64,000 bases of DNA. Origin: Chloracidobacterium validum. Lineage in GTDB: Bacteria > Acidobacteriota > Blastocatellia > Chloracidobacteriales > Chloracidobacteriaceae. The stretch covers positions 1,285,501 to 1,349,500 of the forward strand of contig NZ_CP072648.1 in assembly GCF_018304825.1 (NCBI RefSeq), given 5' to 3'. The notes below the pieces were generated by a model. The model ran no database searches and was not told the DNA's origin. It worked only from the letters and a program-made list of their open reading frames with translations. Position 1 is the stretch's first letter. Each line of letters starts with the position of its first letter. Positions 44,336 through 53,954 of the stretch are shown in pieces. The position numbers and the translations under genes were made by a program.

Positions 44336-45964
44336 CTAGAAACGCACACGCAGACCACCCCGCACCAGTCGGCGCTGGGGAAAGCCGAAGTTCGTCCCAA
44401 GACCGGTAACTTCACCGCGGTGCTCATCGAGGTTGCGTCCCTCGACAATGGCTTCCCAGCGACCGGGCAGGGTGAACCAACTCGGAAGCGTTTGAAGAAA
44501 AGCAAAACTCAGCCCCGATTCGGTCAACGCCAGGCGGGAAGCAAAGGGGTCAATGGCATGAAGGGCCTGCCCCGTTGCGCCACGGTAGCCAACATTCAGC
44601 CGGGCCCCCGGCAGCGGAAGGATAGCCTCGGCCACGACGGTGACGATGTGATAGGTCGTCCGCGCAGTCGTCTCCGGCCTCGGCGGCGTGACCTCCGGCG
44701 TTGTCGTCAGTTCAGCGGATGGGGCATGCCCAACGGCATAGGCCGTCGTGATCATCAGCCGCTGGTGAGGACGGTAAGTCACCAGCAGCCCGCCCCCTTC
44801 GGCCCGACCGTCAACGCGCGCCACAGGCGTCCCGGCCAAAGCGAGCGCCTGCCCATCAATGCGGTCCCGGTAAGCAAAGACTTTGACCGTTGTTTTGGGA
44901 GCAGCTCGCCAGGCCACGCCAACCTCAGTGCGAAGATTGCGCGCTATCACCGGGGTGTCACCCTGGAGCGCGAGACGCTGGGGCGGGTTAGGGAAGTCGC
45001 TTGGAAAGAGCAGGCTCTCCGGATTTGTCCAATCCGGGGTGGATTGGCCATCTGCCGTCAGGGCGGTGTGAAACTGAAGCTGGGCGCAAGGTTGCCAGTG
45101 GGCGGCCAACCGGGGCAGCCAGGCGTCCTCACCGGACCGGCCAATCTGGATGTAGTCAAACCCGTATGTCAGTTGCAGCTCAGGCGTGACCTGCCAGGCA
45201 TCGGCAGCCTGGACCTCATGCCGCCGGAACAGTCCAAACGCCGAAGCCTTATCCCAGCCGCCGGAGGTAAGCGATGGGTCGCCGATGACCTGGCCGTTCA
45301 CCTGGCTGGCCAGTGAGCGAACGATGGCGTGGTGGTTCTCCGTTGTATAGCGCAGCGCCCCGCCAAACGTCGTGGCCCGTCCTTCCCAGTCACGGCGGAG
45401 CAGGAAGCCAACCTCCAGCCCCGGCGCAGCTTCAAGCGCAACCTGGGTATCGTAGCCACTCGAACCAACCATGGCAGCCGCCTGCCAGGCGAGCGCTGGG
45501 GCTTCGCCGGCCACTGGAGCCGCATTGAAAATGCCACGGTTGCGGCGATTTTGGTACTTGACCGGGTTGACGCTGGAATGCTTGCCATCGGGCGCCGGAC
45601 GCAGTGTCAACGTCATCTGGGCTGGAGAACCGGGCGTAAGTTCCGTTCGGTCACTGATCAGGGTTTGGAATCCGCGCGCGGCCGCCAGGAACCGATACGC
45701 GCCAGGGGCGAGTCGGGAGAGGAAGAACTTACCGCTTCGATCACTCGAAGCCGTTGCCAGGGCTTCCTTCTCATCACCATCCCGAAACATCGAAATGATG
45801 GCATACGCCACCGGCACGCCCCGGTGGTCCGTAACCAGCCCGGTTACGCTACAGCCTTCTGAGCGATTGGCGGCCGCCTCAGTGGCGGACGTTGCCGATG
45901 GTGTCACCAGCAACAGTGCCACCAATGTGAAGCTCATCAGCAAACCACGGAATGGGTATCGCAT
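44336..45964 (-). CDS. Outer-membrane barrel with carboxypeptidase-regulatory domain (Oar-like)
   Basis: ATG 45964 was chosen because GGAGG sits 5 bases upstream and a signal peptide follows (hydrophobic core 10-24). The 542-residue product has a CarboxypepD_reg-like domain at about 38-121 (VTGLVTDHRGVPVAYAIISMF... GKFFLSRLAPGAYRFLAAARGF). Directly after it come beta-barrel strands ending in RRLVRGGLRVRF, with a C-terminal Phe. It is much shorter than usual Oar proteins (about 1000) and lacks a recognisable plug, so it may be a reduced member. It is co-transcribed with the following histidine kinase. Confidence 0.72.
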   Translation of the reverse strand: MRYPFRGLLMSFTLVALLLVTPSATSATEAAANRSEGCSVTGLVTDHRGVPVAYAIISMFRDGDEKEALATASSDRSGKFFLSRLAPGAYRFLAAARGFQTLISDRTELTPGSPAQMTLTLRPAPDGKHSSVNPVKYQNRRNRGIFNAAPVAGEAPALAWQAAAMVGSSGYDTQVALEAAPGLEVGFLLRRDWEGRATTFGGALRYTTENHHAIVRSLASQVNGQVIGDPSLTSGGWDKASAFGLFRRHEVQAADAWQVTPELQLTYGFDYIQIGRSGEDAWLPRLAAHWQPCAQLQFHTALTADGQSTPDWTNPESLLFPSDFPNPPQRLALQGDTPVIARNLRTEVGVAWRAAPKTTVKVFAYRDRIDGQALALAGTPVARVDGRAEGGGLLVTYRPHQRLMITTAYAVGHAPSAELTTTPEVTPPRPETTARTTYHIVTVVAEAILPLPGARLNVGYRGATGQALHAIDPFASRLALTESGLSFAFLQTLPSWFTLPGRWEAIVEGRNLDEHRGEVTGLGTNFGFPQRRLVRGGLRVRF

Positions 45965-46092
45965 GCCGGCCTCCATCACCGCTAGGTTCGGTTCAAAAGT
46001 TTCACCATTGTAACGATGCCAGCCATCTGTCACAAGGCAGACACGTTTGCCCTTCATGGCAGGGCCGGTGGTTTACTATGCGACGTTCGGCT

Positions 46093-47139
46093 TCAGAAAC
46101 GAATGACCGTATTCGGGCCACCCTCGACATGAACAGTATCAACTAGGCGGACCGTATGCGGCTGGGTCGTCATCAGGAGCGAAGAGGTGCGCTTACCATC
46201 CCCAAAGAAGCGCACGCCGCGGAGGACGCTACCGTTGGTCACGGCGGTCATGGCAAAGATGATGTGCTTTCCAGGGGCAAGGTCATCGGTGCGGTAAACG
46301 CGGGTCGGGTCGCTAATGCCCATGGACTGCATGCGCGCGATGGTTTCGCTATCTTCGGCGACCTTCGTCTGGTCTTCGGCATGAAGCTGGTCTTTCAGGA
46401 CGAACCGCGCTTGGATTTCACCATTCAGGCATTTCATAGCCGCGGCGGTGAGAACGCCCTCCGGCGCGCCCCCAATCCCCATGACGGCATGGACGCCGGA
46501 GCCACCCACGGCGGCGCTGATGCCGGCAGATAGGTCCCCGTCCGAAATAAGCTGAATGCGCGCGCCGGTTGCCCGAATGTCGGCAATCAGTCGCTCGTGG
46601 CGCGGGCGATCCAGCACCGAAATCACCAAATCCGTAACGGCGCGGCGTAAGCAGCTCGATAGCCTCTTGAGGTTTTCGGCCACCGGGGCATCAATGTCGA
46701 GCTGTCCCCGCGCCGCTGGCCCGACGACGAGCTTGTTCATGTACATGTCGGGGGCATGGAGGAGTCCGCCCCGTTCGGCGGCGGCCAGCACGGCAATCGC
46801 ATTGGGCGCCCCGGTGGCGCACAGGTTCGTGCCCTCAAGCGGGTCAACGGCAATATCCACGGCCGGAAAGGCATTCGGGTCGTCGTCACTCAGTTCAGCG
46901 CCCATGCCGACGCGCTCGCCAATGTACAGCATGGGGGCCTTATCGCGCTCGCCTTCACCAATCACGATGCGCCCGTTCATGCGAACCGCACGCATGGCTT
47001 CGCGCATGGCTTCGACGGCAGCCCGGTCAGATTGTTTACGCTGGCCGAGTCCCATGGTGCGGGCGGATTCAATTGCCGCAACTTCAACGACGTGGAGGAA
47101 CTCTTTTGAGAGATGGGAAAATTTCGTCTCGGTGGACAT
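46093..47139 (-). CDS. glpX: Class II fructose-1,6-bisphosphatase GlpX
   Basis: This 348-residue metal-dependent phosphatase belongs to gluconeogenesis (or the reductive pentose cycle). [11 protein letters not shown] (61-71) and VDPLEGT (98-104) are the metal and substrate motifs, and [16 protein letters not shown] is typical of GlpX. GGAGAAAGG lies upstream of the ATG. It is divergent from coaBC. Confidence 0.96.
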   Translation of the reverse strand: MSTETKFSHLSKEFLHVVEVAAIESARTMGLGQRKQSDRAAVEAMREAMRAVRMNGRIVIGEGERDKAPMLYIGERVGMGAELSDDDPNAFPAVDIAVDPLEGTNLCATGAPNAIAVLAAAERGGLLHAPDMYMNKLVVGPAARGQLDIDAPVAENLKRLSSCLRRAVTDLVISVLDRPRHERLIADIRATGARIQLISDGDLSAGISAAVGGSGVHAVMGIGGAPEGVLTAAAMKCLNGEIQARFVLKDQLHAEDQTKVAEDSETIARMQSMGISDPTRVYRTDDLAPGKHIIFAMTAVTNGSVLRGVRFFGDGKRTSSLLMTTQPHTVRLVDTVHVEGGPNTVIRF

Positions 47140-47358
47140 GATGGTTGCCTTTCTCCTGACTGAGCAGTTCTAAGCAGCTCTAAGCGGTGACCTCCCGTGG
47201 TGGGAAGCCCTGCAAAGCCTTTTTCTAGAAACTTGCTGTACAACCTAGTGCTGATTAGCCGATACCTGAACCGCGTCTATGATAGGCCTGCCTTCCGGTA
47301 TTCGCTACGATATTGTTTCATCAGAGGAACACAAGCTCAGATGCGAGGCAGACCGGTG

Positions 47359-48609
47359 ATGACACGGCTAGCGACAAAACAGGTGACGCTCGGCGTCACG
47401 GGCTGCATTGGGGCTTACAAAGCCGTGCTCATTCTGCGTGGGCTTCAGCAGGCCGGGTTGGCGGTGGAAGTCGCCATGACCGAGGCGGCGACGCGCTTCG
47501 TTCAGCCACTGACCTTCCAGGCGATTTCGGGCAAACCCGTCTATGTCTCTCACTGGGGACGGGATGCCGACACCGACATTGCCCACATCAGCCTGGCCCA
47601 GCGCACGGATGTGCTGGTCGTCGCCCCGGCAACCGCCAACTGCCTGGCCAAATTCGCCCACGGTATTGCCGACGACTTCCTTTCGACACTCTACTTGGCA
47701 ACAACGGCGCCGGTCTTGGTTGCGCCCGCCATGAACGTCGAGATGTGGCGTCACCCGGCAACCCAGAGCAATGTGGCGCTTCTGCGGGCGCGCGGCGCGC
47801 GGATCATCGAGCCAGCGGCTGGCTTTCTAGCCTGTGGCATGGTTGGAGAAGGAAGACTGGCTGAACCAGAACAGGTCGTCAGCGCTGTCTTGGAATGCCT
47901 TGCCGGTCAAGCGGCTGACTCAGCCGGACACACCGACCAATCCCTTGCCTCACACCACATTCTGGTGACGGCGGGTCCAACCATTGAGGACCTCGACCCC
48001 GTTCGCTACCTCACCAATCGTTCGTCGGGCAAGATGGGCTATGCGGTGGCGCGGGCGGCGCGCGCCCGGGGGGCTACCGTGACACTCATCACCGGCCCGA
48101 CTTCGCTGACGCCACCGGCCGGTGTCAAGGTGGTGCCAGTTCGCTCGACGCGCGACATGTATGACGCCGTCATGAACCACCTCGAAGAAGCGACAATCGT
48201 CATCAAAGCCGCCGCCGTCTGCGATTATCGTCCCCGGCAAACGGCTCAGGAAAAGTTGAAGAAGGCCGCGGGAACAACGACTTACCACATTGAACTCGAG
48301 CCGACCGAGGACATCCTGGCCGCCGTTGGCGCGCGTAAAGGGCAACGTTTTGTCGTGGGTTTTGCCGCTGAAACCGACTGGTCGCCGAGCCTGGCGCTCG
48401 ATAAACTGCGGCGCAAGCAAGCCGATCTTCTGGTGGTCAACAACGTCCTGGAAGCCGGCGCCGGATTTGACGTTGACACCAACCGGGTGTCGCTCGTTAC
48501 GGCGGACGGTGAGACCATCCCGCTCCCGCTGATGACCAAGGATGCCCTCGCCCATGCTATTCTGGACGCCGTTTTGAGCCATCATCAGACCGGTCGAAAC
48601 CCGCGTTAG
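47359..48609 (+). CDS. coaBC: Bifunctional CoaBC (phosphopantothenoylcysteine synthase/decarboxylase)
   Basis: The 416-residue product joins the flavin-dependent decarboxylase CoaC (1-185), with H76 (AHISLA), the PAMN loop (123-126) and C159 (ACGMVGEGR), to the CTP-dependent synthetase CoaB (about 190-400), with ILVTAGPTIEDLDPVRYLTNRSSGKMG and AAAVCDYRP. Together they turn 4'-phosphopantothenate plus cysteine into 4'-phosphopantetheine for coenzyme A. The start is 47359 (GAGG 10 bases upstream) or 47341. Confidence 0.95.
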   Translation: MTRLATKQVTLGVTGCIGAYKAVLILRGLQQAGLAVEVAMTEAATRFVQPLTFQAISGKPVYVSHWGRDADTDIAHISLAQRTDVLVVAPATANCLAKFAHGIADDFLSTLYLATTAPVLVAPAMNVEMWRHPATQSNVALLRARGARIIEPAAGFLACGMVGEGRLAEPEQVVSAVLECLAGQAADSAGHTDQSLASHHILVTAGPTIEDLDPVRYLTNRSSGKMGYAVARAARARGATVTLITGPTSLTPPAGVKVVPVRSTRDMYDAVMNHLEEATIVIKAAAVCDYRPRQTAQEKLKKAAGTTTYHIELEPTEDILAAVGARKGQRFVVGFAAETDWSPSLALDKLRRKQADLLVVNNVLEAGAGFDVDTNRVSLVTADGETIPLPLMTKDALAHAILDAVLSHHQTGRNPR

Positions 48610-48651
48610 CGCCTCCCGGTTTGTTGCCGCCGGAGGAACAGGGACGCTCCT

Positions 48652-49827
48652 ATGGTAAACGACACATCATTGCCCTCGCTGGGCATCGAACGGCGCGTCT
48701 TGGTTGTGGATGATGAGGCCGAAATTCGCGCTTTTTTTGAGGACTTCCTCGCTGGCTACCAAGTCCGCGCAGTCGCGGACGGAAGCGAAGTCGCGCCGTT
48801 GCTTCCGGTTTTCTGCCCGCACCTCGTCATTACCGATCTACGCATGCCGCACCAGGGGGGGCTAAGCGTCATTCGAATGGTCAAAGACCATGATCCCACC
48901 ACCGAAGTGTTGGTCGTTACCGGTTATGGACGGATTGACGAAGCGGTTGAAGCCATGAAACTGGGGGCGAGTGACTTCATCCCAAAACCCTTTGAAGTCG
49001 AGCAAATGCGCGCGGCCATCGAAAAGTGCTTTGACCGGATTGCCCTCCGCCGGCAAAACGCCGCCCTCATCCATGCCAACCAGGAACTTCAGCGTCTGAC
49101 GGAGCTGAAGGAGAAGTTTCTGCGCCTGACCAGCCATGAACTCCGCGGGCCGCTCACCATTCTCCAGGGGTATTGTGACTTGCTTTCCATACTGGCCGAT
49201 TCCCCGACCGATGTCCGGGAGGCCGGGCAGGCAATGCAGACGGCCGTTTCCAACCTGACCACCATCGTTCAAAACTTGACCTTACTCCTCGCGGCCACCT
49301 CGGACCAAATACCCATCACGCGCCAGTCGTTTGACGTCATGGAGGTTCTCCGAACCACCCTTGAAGAAATCAAGGTTCACGCCCACCACCGCCATCACGA
49401 GTACCATCTCACCGGACCAGACCGGATGGAAGCGCTGGGCGACCCGTTGCGCGTGACCCAGATTGCGCGCGAGCTGCTATTCAATGCCGTGAAGTTCACC
49501 CCAGACCACGGCACGATCTGGCTGGAGCTTGGGGCGGTCGCCGATGAGCATTTTGCCATCAAGGTTCAGGATAACGGCATCGGCATGGCTTCTACGGAAG
49601 TTGTCAGCGCGTTTGAGTCGTTTTACGAAACGGCCAATACCCAACACCACAGCACCTCACGCACTAACTTCCGGGGCGGTGGGCTTGGGATTGGACTGAC
49701 GCTCGTCCGCGACATCGTCAGTGCGTACGGCGGCAAGGTCGGTATTCTGAGTGAGCCAGGGCAGGGAACGACGGTCACGGTCTCGTTACCGCTTCGCTAC
49801 CAACCGCCCGCGAGCGTCAAGGCATGA
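48652..49827 (+). CDS. Receiver-histidine kinase hybrid
   Basis: This cytoplasmic protein of 391 residues has an N-terminal receiver domain (about 14-130) with D62 (VITDLRMP), T90 and K112 (FIPKPF), a short coiled linker, HisKA with H162 (LTSHELRGPLTI), and HATPase (about 270-385; DNGIGM, GGGLGIGL). The input comes from another kinase by phosphorylation of D62. No membrane segment is seen. The stop overlaps the start of the epimerase gene (ATGA). Confidence 0.9.
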   Translation: MVNDTSLPSLGIERRVLVVDDEAEIRAFFEDFLAGYQVRAVADGSEVAPLLPVFCPHLVITDLRMPHQGGLSVIRMVKDHDPTTEVLVVTGYGRIDEAVEAMKLGASDFIPKPFEVEQMRAAIEKCFDRIALRRQNAALIHANQELQRLTELKEKFLRLTSHELRGPLTILQGYCDLLSILADSPTDVREAGQAMQTAVSNLTTIVQNLTLLLAATSDQIPITRQSFDVMEVLRTTLEEIKVHAHHRHHEYHLTGPDRMEALGDPLRVTQIARELLFNAVKFTPDHGTIWLELGAVADEHFAIKVQDNGIGMASTEVVSAFESFYETANTQHHSTSRTNFRGGGLGIGLTLVRDIVSAYGGKVGILSEPGQGTTVTVSLPLRYQPPASVKA

Positions 49828-50669
49828 TGGATTGGCTGGTGACCGGTGGCACCGGATACCTGGGGACGCATCTCGTCACACTGCTTGGCGCGACGCCGGC
49901 CGGCCGGCGGGTTCAGAGTGGGCTGTTCGAGCCGAGGCTAGCCGACTTGCTCCGGTCACACCGATGTATTGTCCATCTTGCCGCCCATGTTTCGAAGTCG
50001 GCGGATGCGGCCATGACCTGCTTTGAGATCAACAGCGACGGAACGCGCTGGTTGTGCGCACAGTTGACGGCCGGGCAGACGCTGATTCTGGCATCAACTA
50101 AGGATGTGTATGGGGCGCATGCCGAAAACCATACTTGTGTCTCGGAAGCGTGCCCGACGACCTTGAATGGACAGTCGGCCTATGCTTGGTCAAAGTGGCT
50201 AGCCGAGGAGTATGCGCGCTTCTACGCGGCGCAGCGTGGCTTTCGACTGTTCATTCTTCGGCTCTCGACGATCTTTGCGCCACCCACGCCAGGCAATCCA
50301 GGCGGACTGGTCAGCAGCTTTGCGCGTGCGATTCGCGCCGGACAGCCGTTGACGCTCCGCTGGCAGGGGCAGCAGGTGCGGGACCTTCTCCCCGTATCGG
50401 AGCTGGCCAGGGTCATTCGAGCGTGCGCGGCATCCTCGCTCACCAGTGAAACTTTCAATATTGGTGGGGGCAGCGGCTATGCCTTGACGTTTGCCGAGCT
50501 GGCCCACCGTATCGGTCAGTCCCAGGGATACATCCCACAGCTCAACTTGACAGATGCCGAGCCGTCACCAGATGACCAACGGCGCTATGTCAGCGACCTG
50601 ACGCGCGCTGGAGACAAGCTTGGTTGGGCACCGGGCTTTGACCTCGATGCCGCGCTTGCCCAGGCCTAG
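49824..50669 (+). CDS. NAD-dependent epimerase/dehydratase (extended SDR)
   Basis: The 281-residue product has the Rossmann glycine motif TGGTGYLGTH near residues 7-16 and the catalytic Y120xxxK124 (SAYAWSKWLAEEYARF). It acts on a nucleotide sugar or similar substrate. It is shorter than GalE-type epimerases (about 330). It is translationally coupled to the receiver-kinase gene upstream. Confidence 0.85.
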   Translation: MMDWLVTGGTGYLGTHLVTLLGATPAGRRVQSGLFEPRLADLLRSHRCIVHLAAHVSKSADAAMTCFEINSDGTRWLCAQLTAGQTLILASTKDVYGAHAENHTCVSEACPTTLNGQSAYAWSKWLAEEYARFYAAQRGFRLFILRLSTIFAPPTPGNPGGLVSSFARAIRAGQPLTLRWQGQQVRDLLPVSELARVIRACAASSLTSETFNIGGGSGYALTFAELAHRIGQSQGYIPQLNLTDAEPSPDDQRRYVSDLTRAGDKLGWAPGFDLDAALAQA

Positions 50670-50714
50670 CCACTAAGCCTAGCCACCGAATCCACGGGAG
50701 AAGCGAGTTGCCGT

Positions 50715-50915
50715 TTAGGTCGCGTCGGGGCGGTTGCCGCGTAACAACGTCGCCAGGGTGCGCACGACCGTATTGGAAAACAGCATGGCCTGGGTTTGCG
50801 CAATCGTCAGCGCTTTTTCCGGCAGGGACAGCGTCCGAAAGGTTTCGAGGGAAGCATTGACGGCCGGGACGTCGGTTGACGAGGGTGATGTTGGTTTCGT
50901 TGACGTTTCCTTCAT
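50715..50915 (-). CDS. Small hypothetical protein, 66 residues
   Basis: GAGG about 9 bases upstream of the ATG supports translation. The product is Thr/Ser-rich at the N-terminus, then helical (ETFRTLSLPEKALTIAQTQAMLFSNTVVRTLATLLRGN). It lacks cysteines and membrane segments. It lies downstream of the chlorophyll synthase gene on the same strand with a 59-base gap, so it may be part of that transcript. No family was recognised. Confidence 0.5.
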   Translation of the reverse strand: MKETSTKPTSPSSTDVPAVNASLETFRTLSLPEKALTIAQTQAMLFSNTVVRTLATLLRGNRPDAT

Positions 50916-50974
50916 GACATGCGCCTCGATATGAAATGGATGACTGATGGCGCAAGTTTAGCCAAAGCCAAACT

Positions 50975-51985
50975 TCATCGCCAGTAACCATGAACAATGG
51001 CCACGGCCGTCAGGGCCGTCACGGTCAGCAGGTTGCTGCCGACCAGGAAGCGAATAAACCCCGGATGCGCACCGCTCTGGCTCTGGCTAATCAGTGAGCG
51101 ACCGGCTGCGTTGCGTCCTAGGCTGGTCAGGAGCCGCGCGTCATTGGGTGCACGGTAAAGCTGCACTTGCTGGATGACTTGTGGAATGAAAAAAGCAACC
51201 CCCAGCCAGCCAATCACCGCGTAGCCAAAATAAAAACAGGTCGCAACGAAGATGACCTGCGCTAGGTTGATTTCCGTGAAGGCAATGAGCATGGCCCCGC
51301 GCTCGCCATAGAGCACCGGCAGGGTTTTGAGGTTGTTCTTGCGGTCGCCCTCGATGGACTTGAAGTCATTCATGGTAATGAGTCCCATGGCAACCAGGGC
51401 ATTGACCACGCCAAGGGCAAGGTGGAAGAACGGAAAACCGGGTTCGCGCGCGAAGAGATGCGCGGCCAGAAGCCAGGGCACCATGCAGTAGCCCAGCCCA
51501 ACCGAAGTCGTCCCAAACCAGCCGTTTTCCTTGAGCCGAAACCCCGGCGCGCTGTAGGCATAGGCCAGGAAGAGCCCGGCAGCACCCAGCAGGAGAATCA
51601 ACGGACTATCGGTCACCAAGTACAACAACGCCATGTTGCCGATTGCCAACAGCGCCGTCAGGATGAAATTGGCCCGCGCGGCCGCCAATGAAATCCGGCC
51701 GGCCGGAATCGGACGCTCCGGGTCGTTGATGGCATCGAGGTGGCGGTCGAAGTAGTCATTGATAGACTGGCTGAACCCAGTCAAGAGCGGACCAATCAAG
51801 CCGCAAGCGAGGAAAAACTTCACGCCATCGGCCCACGTCAGGTCCGCCGGACGGAGTCCGACGGCCAGGACGCCGCAGCAAAAACATTGCCATGGCCCAA
51901 GCCAAGTAACCGGATCGAGAAGCTGAAGGTGAGTAAGAACGGTGCGTATCAGTGGGGATGGAATGACCGCGTCCGAGGACGGCAT
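50975..51985 (-). CDS. bchG: (Bacterio)chlorophyll synthase, BchG/BchK/ChlG family
   Basis: AGGAA about 8 bases upstream supports ATG 51985 (336 residues). This UbiA-type prenyltransferase has about eight helices. The first Asp motif NDYFDRHLD (76-84) runs into AINDPERPIPAGRIS, diagnostic for chlorophyll synthases, and the second is MNDFKSIEGDRKNNLKTLPV. It esterifies a (bacterio)chlorophyllide with an isoprenoid alcohol at the membrane. Which of BchG, BchK or ChlG it is cannot be decided by eye. It is divergent from crtB. Confidence 0.9.
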   Translation of the reverse strand: MPSSDAVIPSPLIRTVLTHLQLLDPVTWLGPWQCFCCGVLAVGLRPADLTWADGVKFFLACGLIGPLLTGFSQSINDYFDRHLDAINDPERPIPAGRISLAAARANFILTALLAIGNMALLYLVTDSPLILLLGAAGLFLAYAYSAPGFRLKENGWFGTTSVGLGYCMVPWLLAAHLFAREPGFPFFHLALGVVNALVAMGLITMNDFKSIEGDRKNNLKTLPVLYGERGAMLIAFTEINLAQVIFVATCFYFGYAVIGWLGVAFFIPQVIQQVQLYRAPNDARLLTSLGRNAAGRSLISQSQSGAHPGFIRFLVGSNLLTVTALTAVAIVHGYWR

Positions 51986-52142
51986 GGGTGAGTTCCTGCC
52001 AAGGCTGGGATTGAAAGTGGTCGTTCGGGGGCAAACGCCAACCAAGGTGACCGTTCCGGCGCTGCCGTTGACTCTGGCCTCAAGTCTATACCATAGTGCG
52101 CCGTGTTTTCACGCGAAGGAAGTCCGGCGCGCCAGTCAGAGC
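51986..52142. promoter_or_regulatory. Shared divergent region between chlorophyll synthase and crtB
   Basis: These 157 bases separate two divergent pigment genes and should hold both promoters. No clear -35/-10 pair or operator was recognised. Confidence 0.5.
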
Positions 52143-53093
52143 ATGGAAACAAACGTTGGTATTCGTGCCATTCGTGACGTCTTCACGGATTATCCATACA
52201 TCCAATCACCGCAGGCAGCACAGGTGGCCGCGGCCTATGCCTATTGCCGGGATGTGACCCGCACCCATGCCAAGAGTTTTTACTTTTGCACCCAAACCTT
52301 GCCGGCCCGGAAGCGTCCGGCAATTTATGGCATCTATGCGCTATGCCGGCAAATTGACGACCTCGTGGACACCAACCGCCAGGCATCTGCCACGGAGGTG
52401 ACGTTTGCGGTTGAGCGTTGGTCACAGGTACTGGAAGCCGTCTATACCGGAGCCGCGTTTCCGGCGCATCCGGTGCTGATTGCCTGGCATGACTTTTTGC
52501 CACGGTTTCCGGTCAAGCTGGAACACCCACTGGAACTGATGCAGGGGTGTCTGATGGATGCGCGAACGGACGGGCCGGTCCGGTTTGAGACGTTTGATGC
52601 GCTGTATGCCTATGCCTATCGGGTGGCCTCGCTGGTGGGTCTGATGACGAGTGAGGTGTTTGGCTACCGCGATCCCAGCGCCTTGCAGTATGCCGTGGCC
52701 CTTGGCATTGCTTTTCAGTTGACGAACATTTTGCGGGATATCGGAGAAGACGCGCGCCGTGACCGAATTTATTTGCCTCTGGAAGATTTGCGTCGCTTTG
52801 GGTGCTCCGAGGAGGTTATCCTGCAGGGGCGGCTGACACCGGAACTGATTGCCTTGCTGAAATTTCAAATCCGGCGCGCGCGGGATTTTTACCGCGAGGC
52901 GGAGTGCGGCATTCCGCTTCTGTCGTCAGATAGTCGCTTTACGGTGTTTCTGAGCAGTCGGCTGTATGGCGGGATTTTGCGGGATATTGAGCGCCATGGT
53001 TACGACGTCTTTTCGCGGCGGGCGCATGTTTCATTTCAGGCGAAACTGTGGGCGTTGCCGCGGCTGTGGCTACAGGCGCGGTGGCAGTACTAA
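52143..53093 (+). CDS. crtB: Phytoene synthase
   Basis: The 316-residue product condenses two geranylgeranyl diphosphates to phytoene, the first step of carotenoid synthesis. The two Asp-rich motifs are present: IDDLVD (71-76) and RDIGEDARRDRIYLPLEDL, and AKSFYFCTQTLPARKRPAIYGIYALCR is typical of CrtB. ATG 52143 has a weak ribosome site, but upstream frames read into the divergent bchG-like gene. Its partner genes crtE, crtI or crtP are not in the window. Confidence 0.95.
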   Translation: METNVGIRAIRDVFTDYPYIQSPQAAQVAAAYAYCRDVTRTHAKSFYFCTQTLPARKRPAIYGIYALCRQIDDLVDTNRQASATEVTFAVERWSQVLEAVYTGAAFPAHPVLIAWHDFLPRFPVKLEHPLELMQGCLMDARTDGPVRFETFDALYAYAYRVASLVGLMTSEVFGYRDPSALQYAVALGIAFQLTNILRDIGEDARRDRIYLPLEDLRRFGCSEEVILQGRLTPELIALLKFQIRRARDFYREAECGIPLLSSDSRFTVFLSSRLYGGILRDIERHGYDVFSRRAHVSFQAKLWALPRLWLQARWQY

Positions 53094-53104
53094 CATAAGG
53101 CTTA

Positions 53105-53113
53105 TTATCAGAC
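53105..53113 (-). repeat. GTCTGATAA motif, copy 4
   Basis: Exact 9-mer (minus strand) in the 87-base gap between crtB and the polyphosphate glucokinase gene. Confidence 0.6.
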
Positions 53114-53180
53114 TCCACCTACCACACCGACCGGAAACCTCCCCTGTCACCGACGCCAACGCGCGGCCTCACCGGAGAAC

Positions 53181-53954
53181 ATGATGACCAAGTACGCACT
53201 CGGCATTGACATTGGCGGCACCGGCGTCAAAGGCGCTCCGGTCAACCTGCGCACTGGCGAGCTGGTCCACGAACGCTTTCGCCTGCTCACCCCCCAACCA
53301 GCAACACCCAGCGCCGTGGCGGAAACCGCCTTCGAGCTGATTCGCCACTTTGGGTGGAGTGAACAGGATGGCGCCATTGGGATTGGCCTGCCGTCGGTCG
53401 TCAAGCATGGCGTTGCGCATACCGCCGGCAATATTGACCCAACCTGGATTGGCTGCGATGCAGCCGCACTCTTCAAAGCCGTGACCGGATTCAACGTCGT
53501 GCTGCTCAATGACGCCGACGCCGCTGGACTAGCTGAAATGCGCTTTGGCGCTGGGCGTGACCTGTCCGGCTTGGTCATGGTTGTCACGCTCGGCACCGGC
53601 ATCGGCACGGCTGCCTTTTACCAGGGCCAACTCATTCCCAATACCGAACTCGGCCACCTCATCGTTCGGGAAAAGGATGCCGAACGGCGTGCCTCTCTCG
53701 CGGCGCGTGAGCGCCATGACTGGTCGTGGAAAAAATGGGCCGGGTATGTCAGTGAGTACCTGAGCGAATTGCATCGCCTCCTCTGGTGCGACGCCTTCAT
53801 CCTCGGCGGCGGCGCGAGTAACAAGTTTGATAAGTTTGCGACCTACCTGACTTGCCCTGTCCCCGTCCTGCCGGCCCAAATGGCCAACTTGGCCGGCATC
53901 ATTGGCGCGGCGCTTGCAACCTGCCCCCCCTCGAAGACCAAAGTAACCAAATGA
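53181..53954 (+). CDS. ppgK: Polyphosphate glucokinase
   Basis: This 257-residue ROK-superfamily kinase has the phosphate-binding [11 protein letters not shown] (8-18) and the PpgK-specific region [21 protein letters not shown] followed by [21 protein letters not shown]. It phosphorylates glucose using inorganic polyphosphate (often ATP too). The stop overlaps the next ATG (ATGA), coupling it to an ATP-type glucokinase. Confidence 0.93.
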   Translation: MMTKYALGIDIGGTGVKGAPVNLRTGELVHERFRLLTPQPATPSAVAETAFELIRHFGWSEQDGAIGIGLPSVVKHGVAHTAGNIDPTWIGCDAAALFKAVTGFNVVLLNDADAAGLAEMRFGAGRDLSGLVMVVTLGTGIGTAAFYQGQLIPNTELGHLIVREKDAERRASLAARERHDWSWKKWAGYVSEYLSELHRLLWCDAFILGGGASNKFDKFATYLTCPVPVLPAQMANLAGIIGAALATCPPSKTKVTK

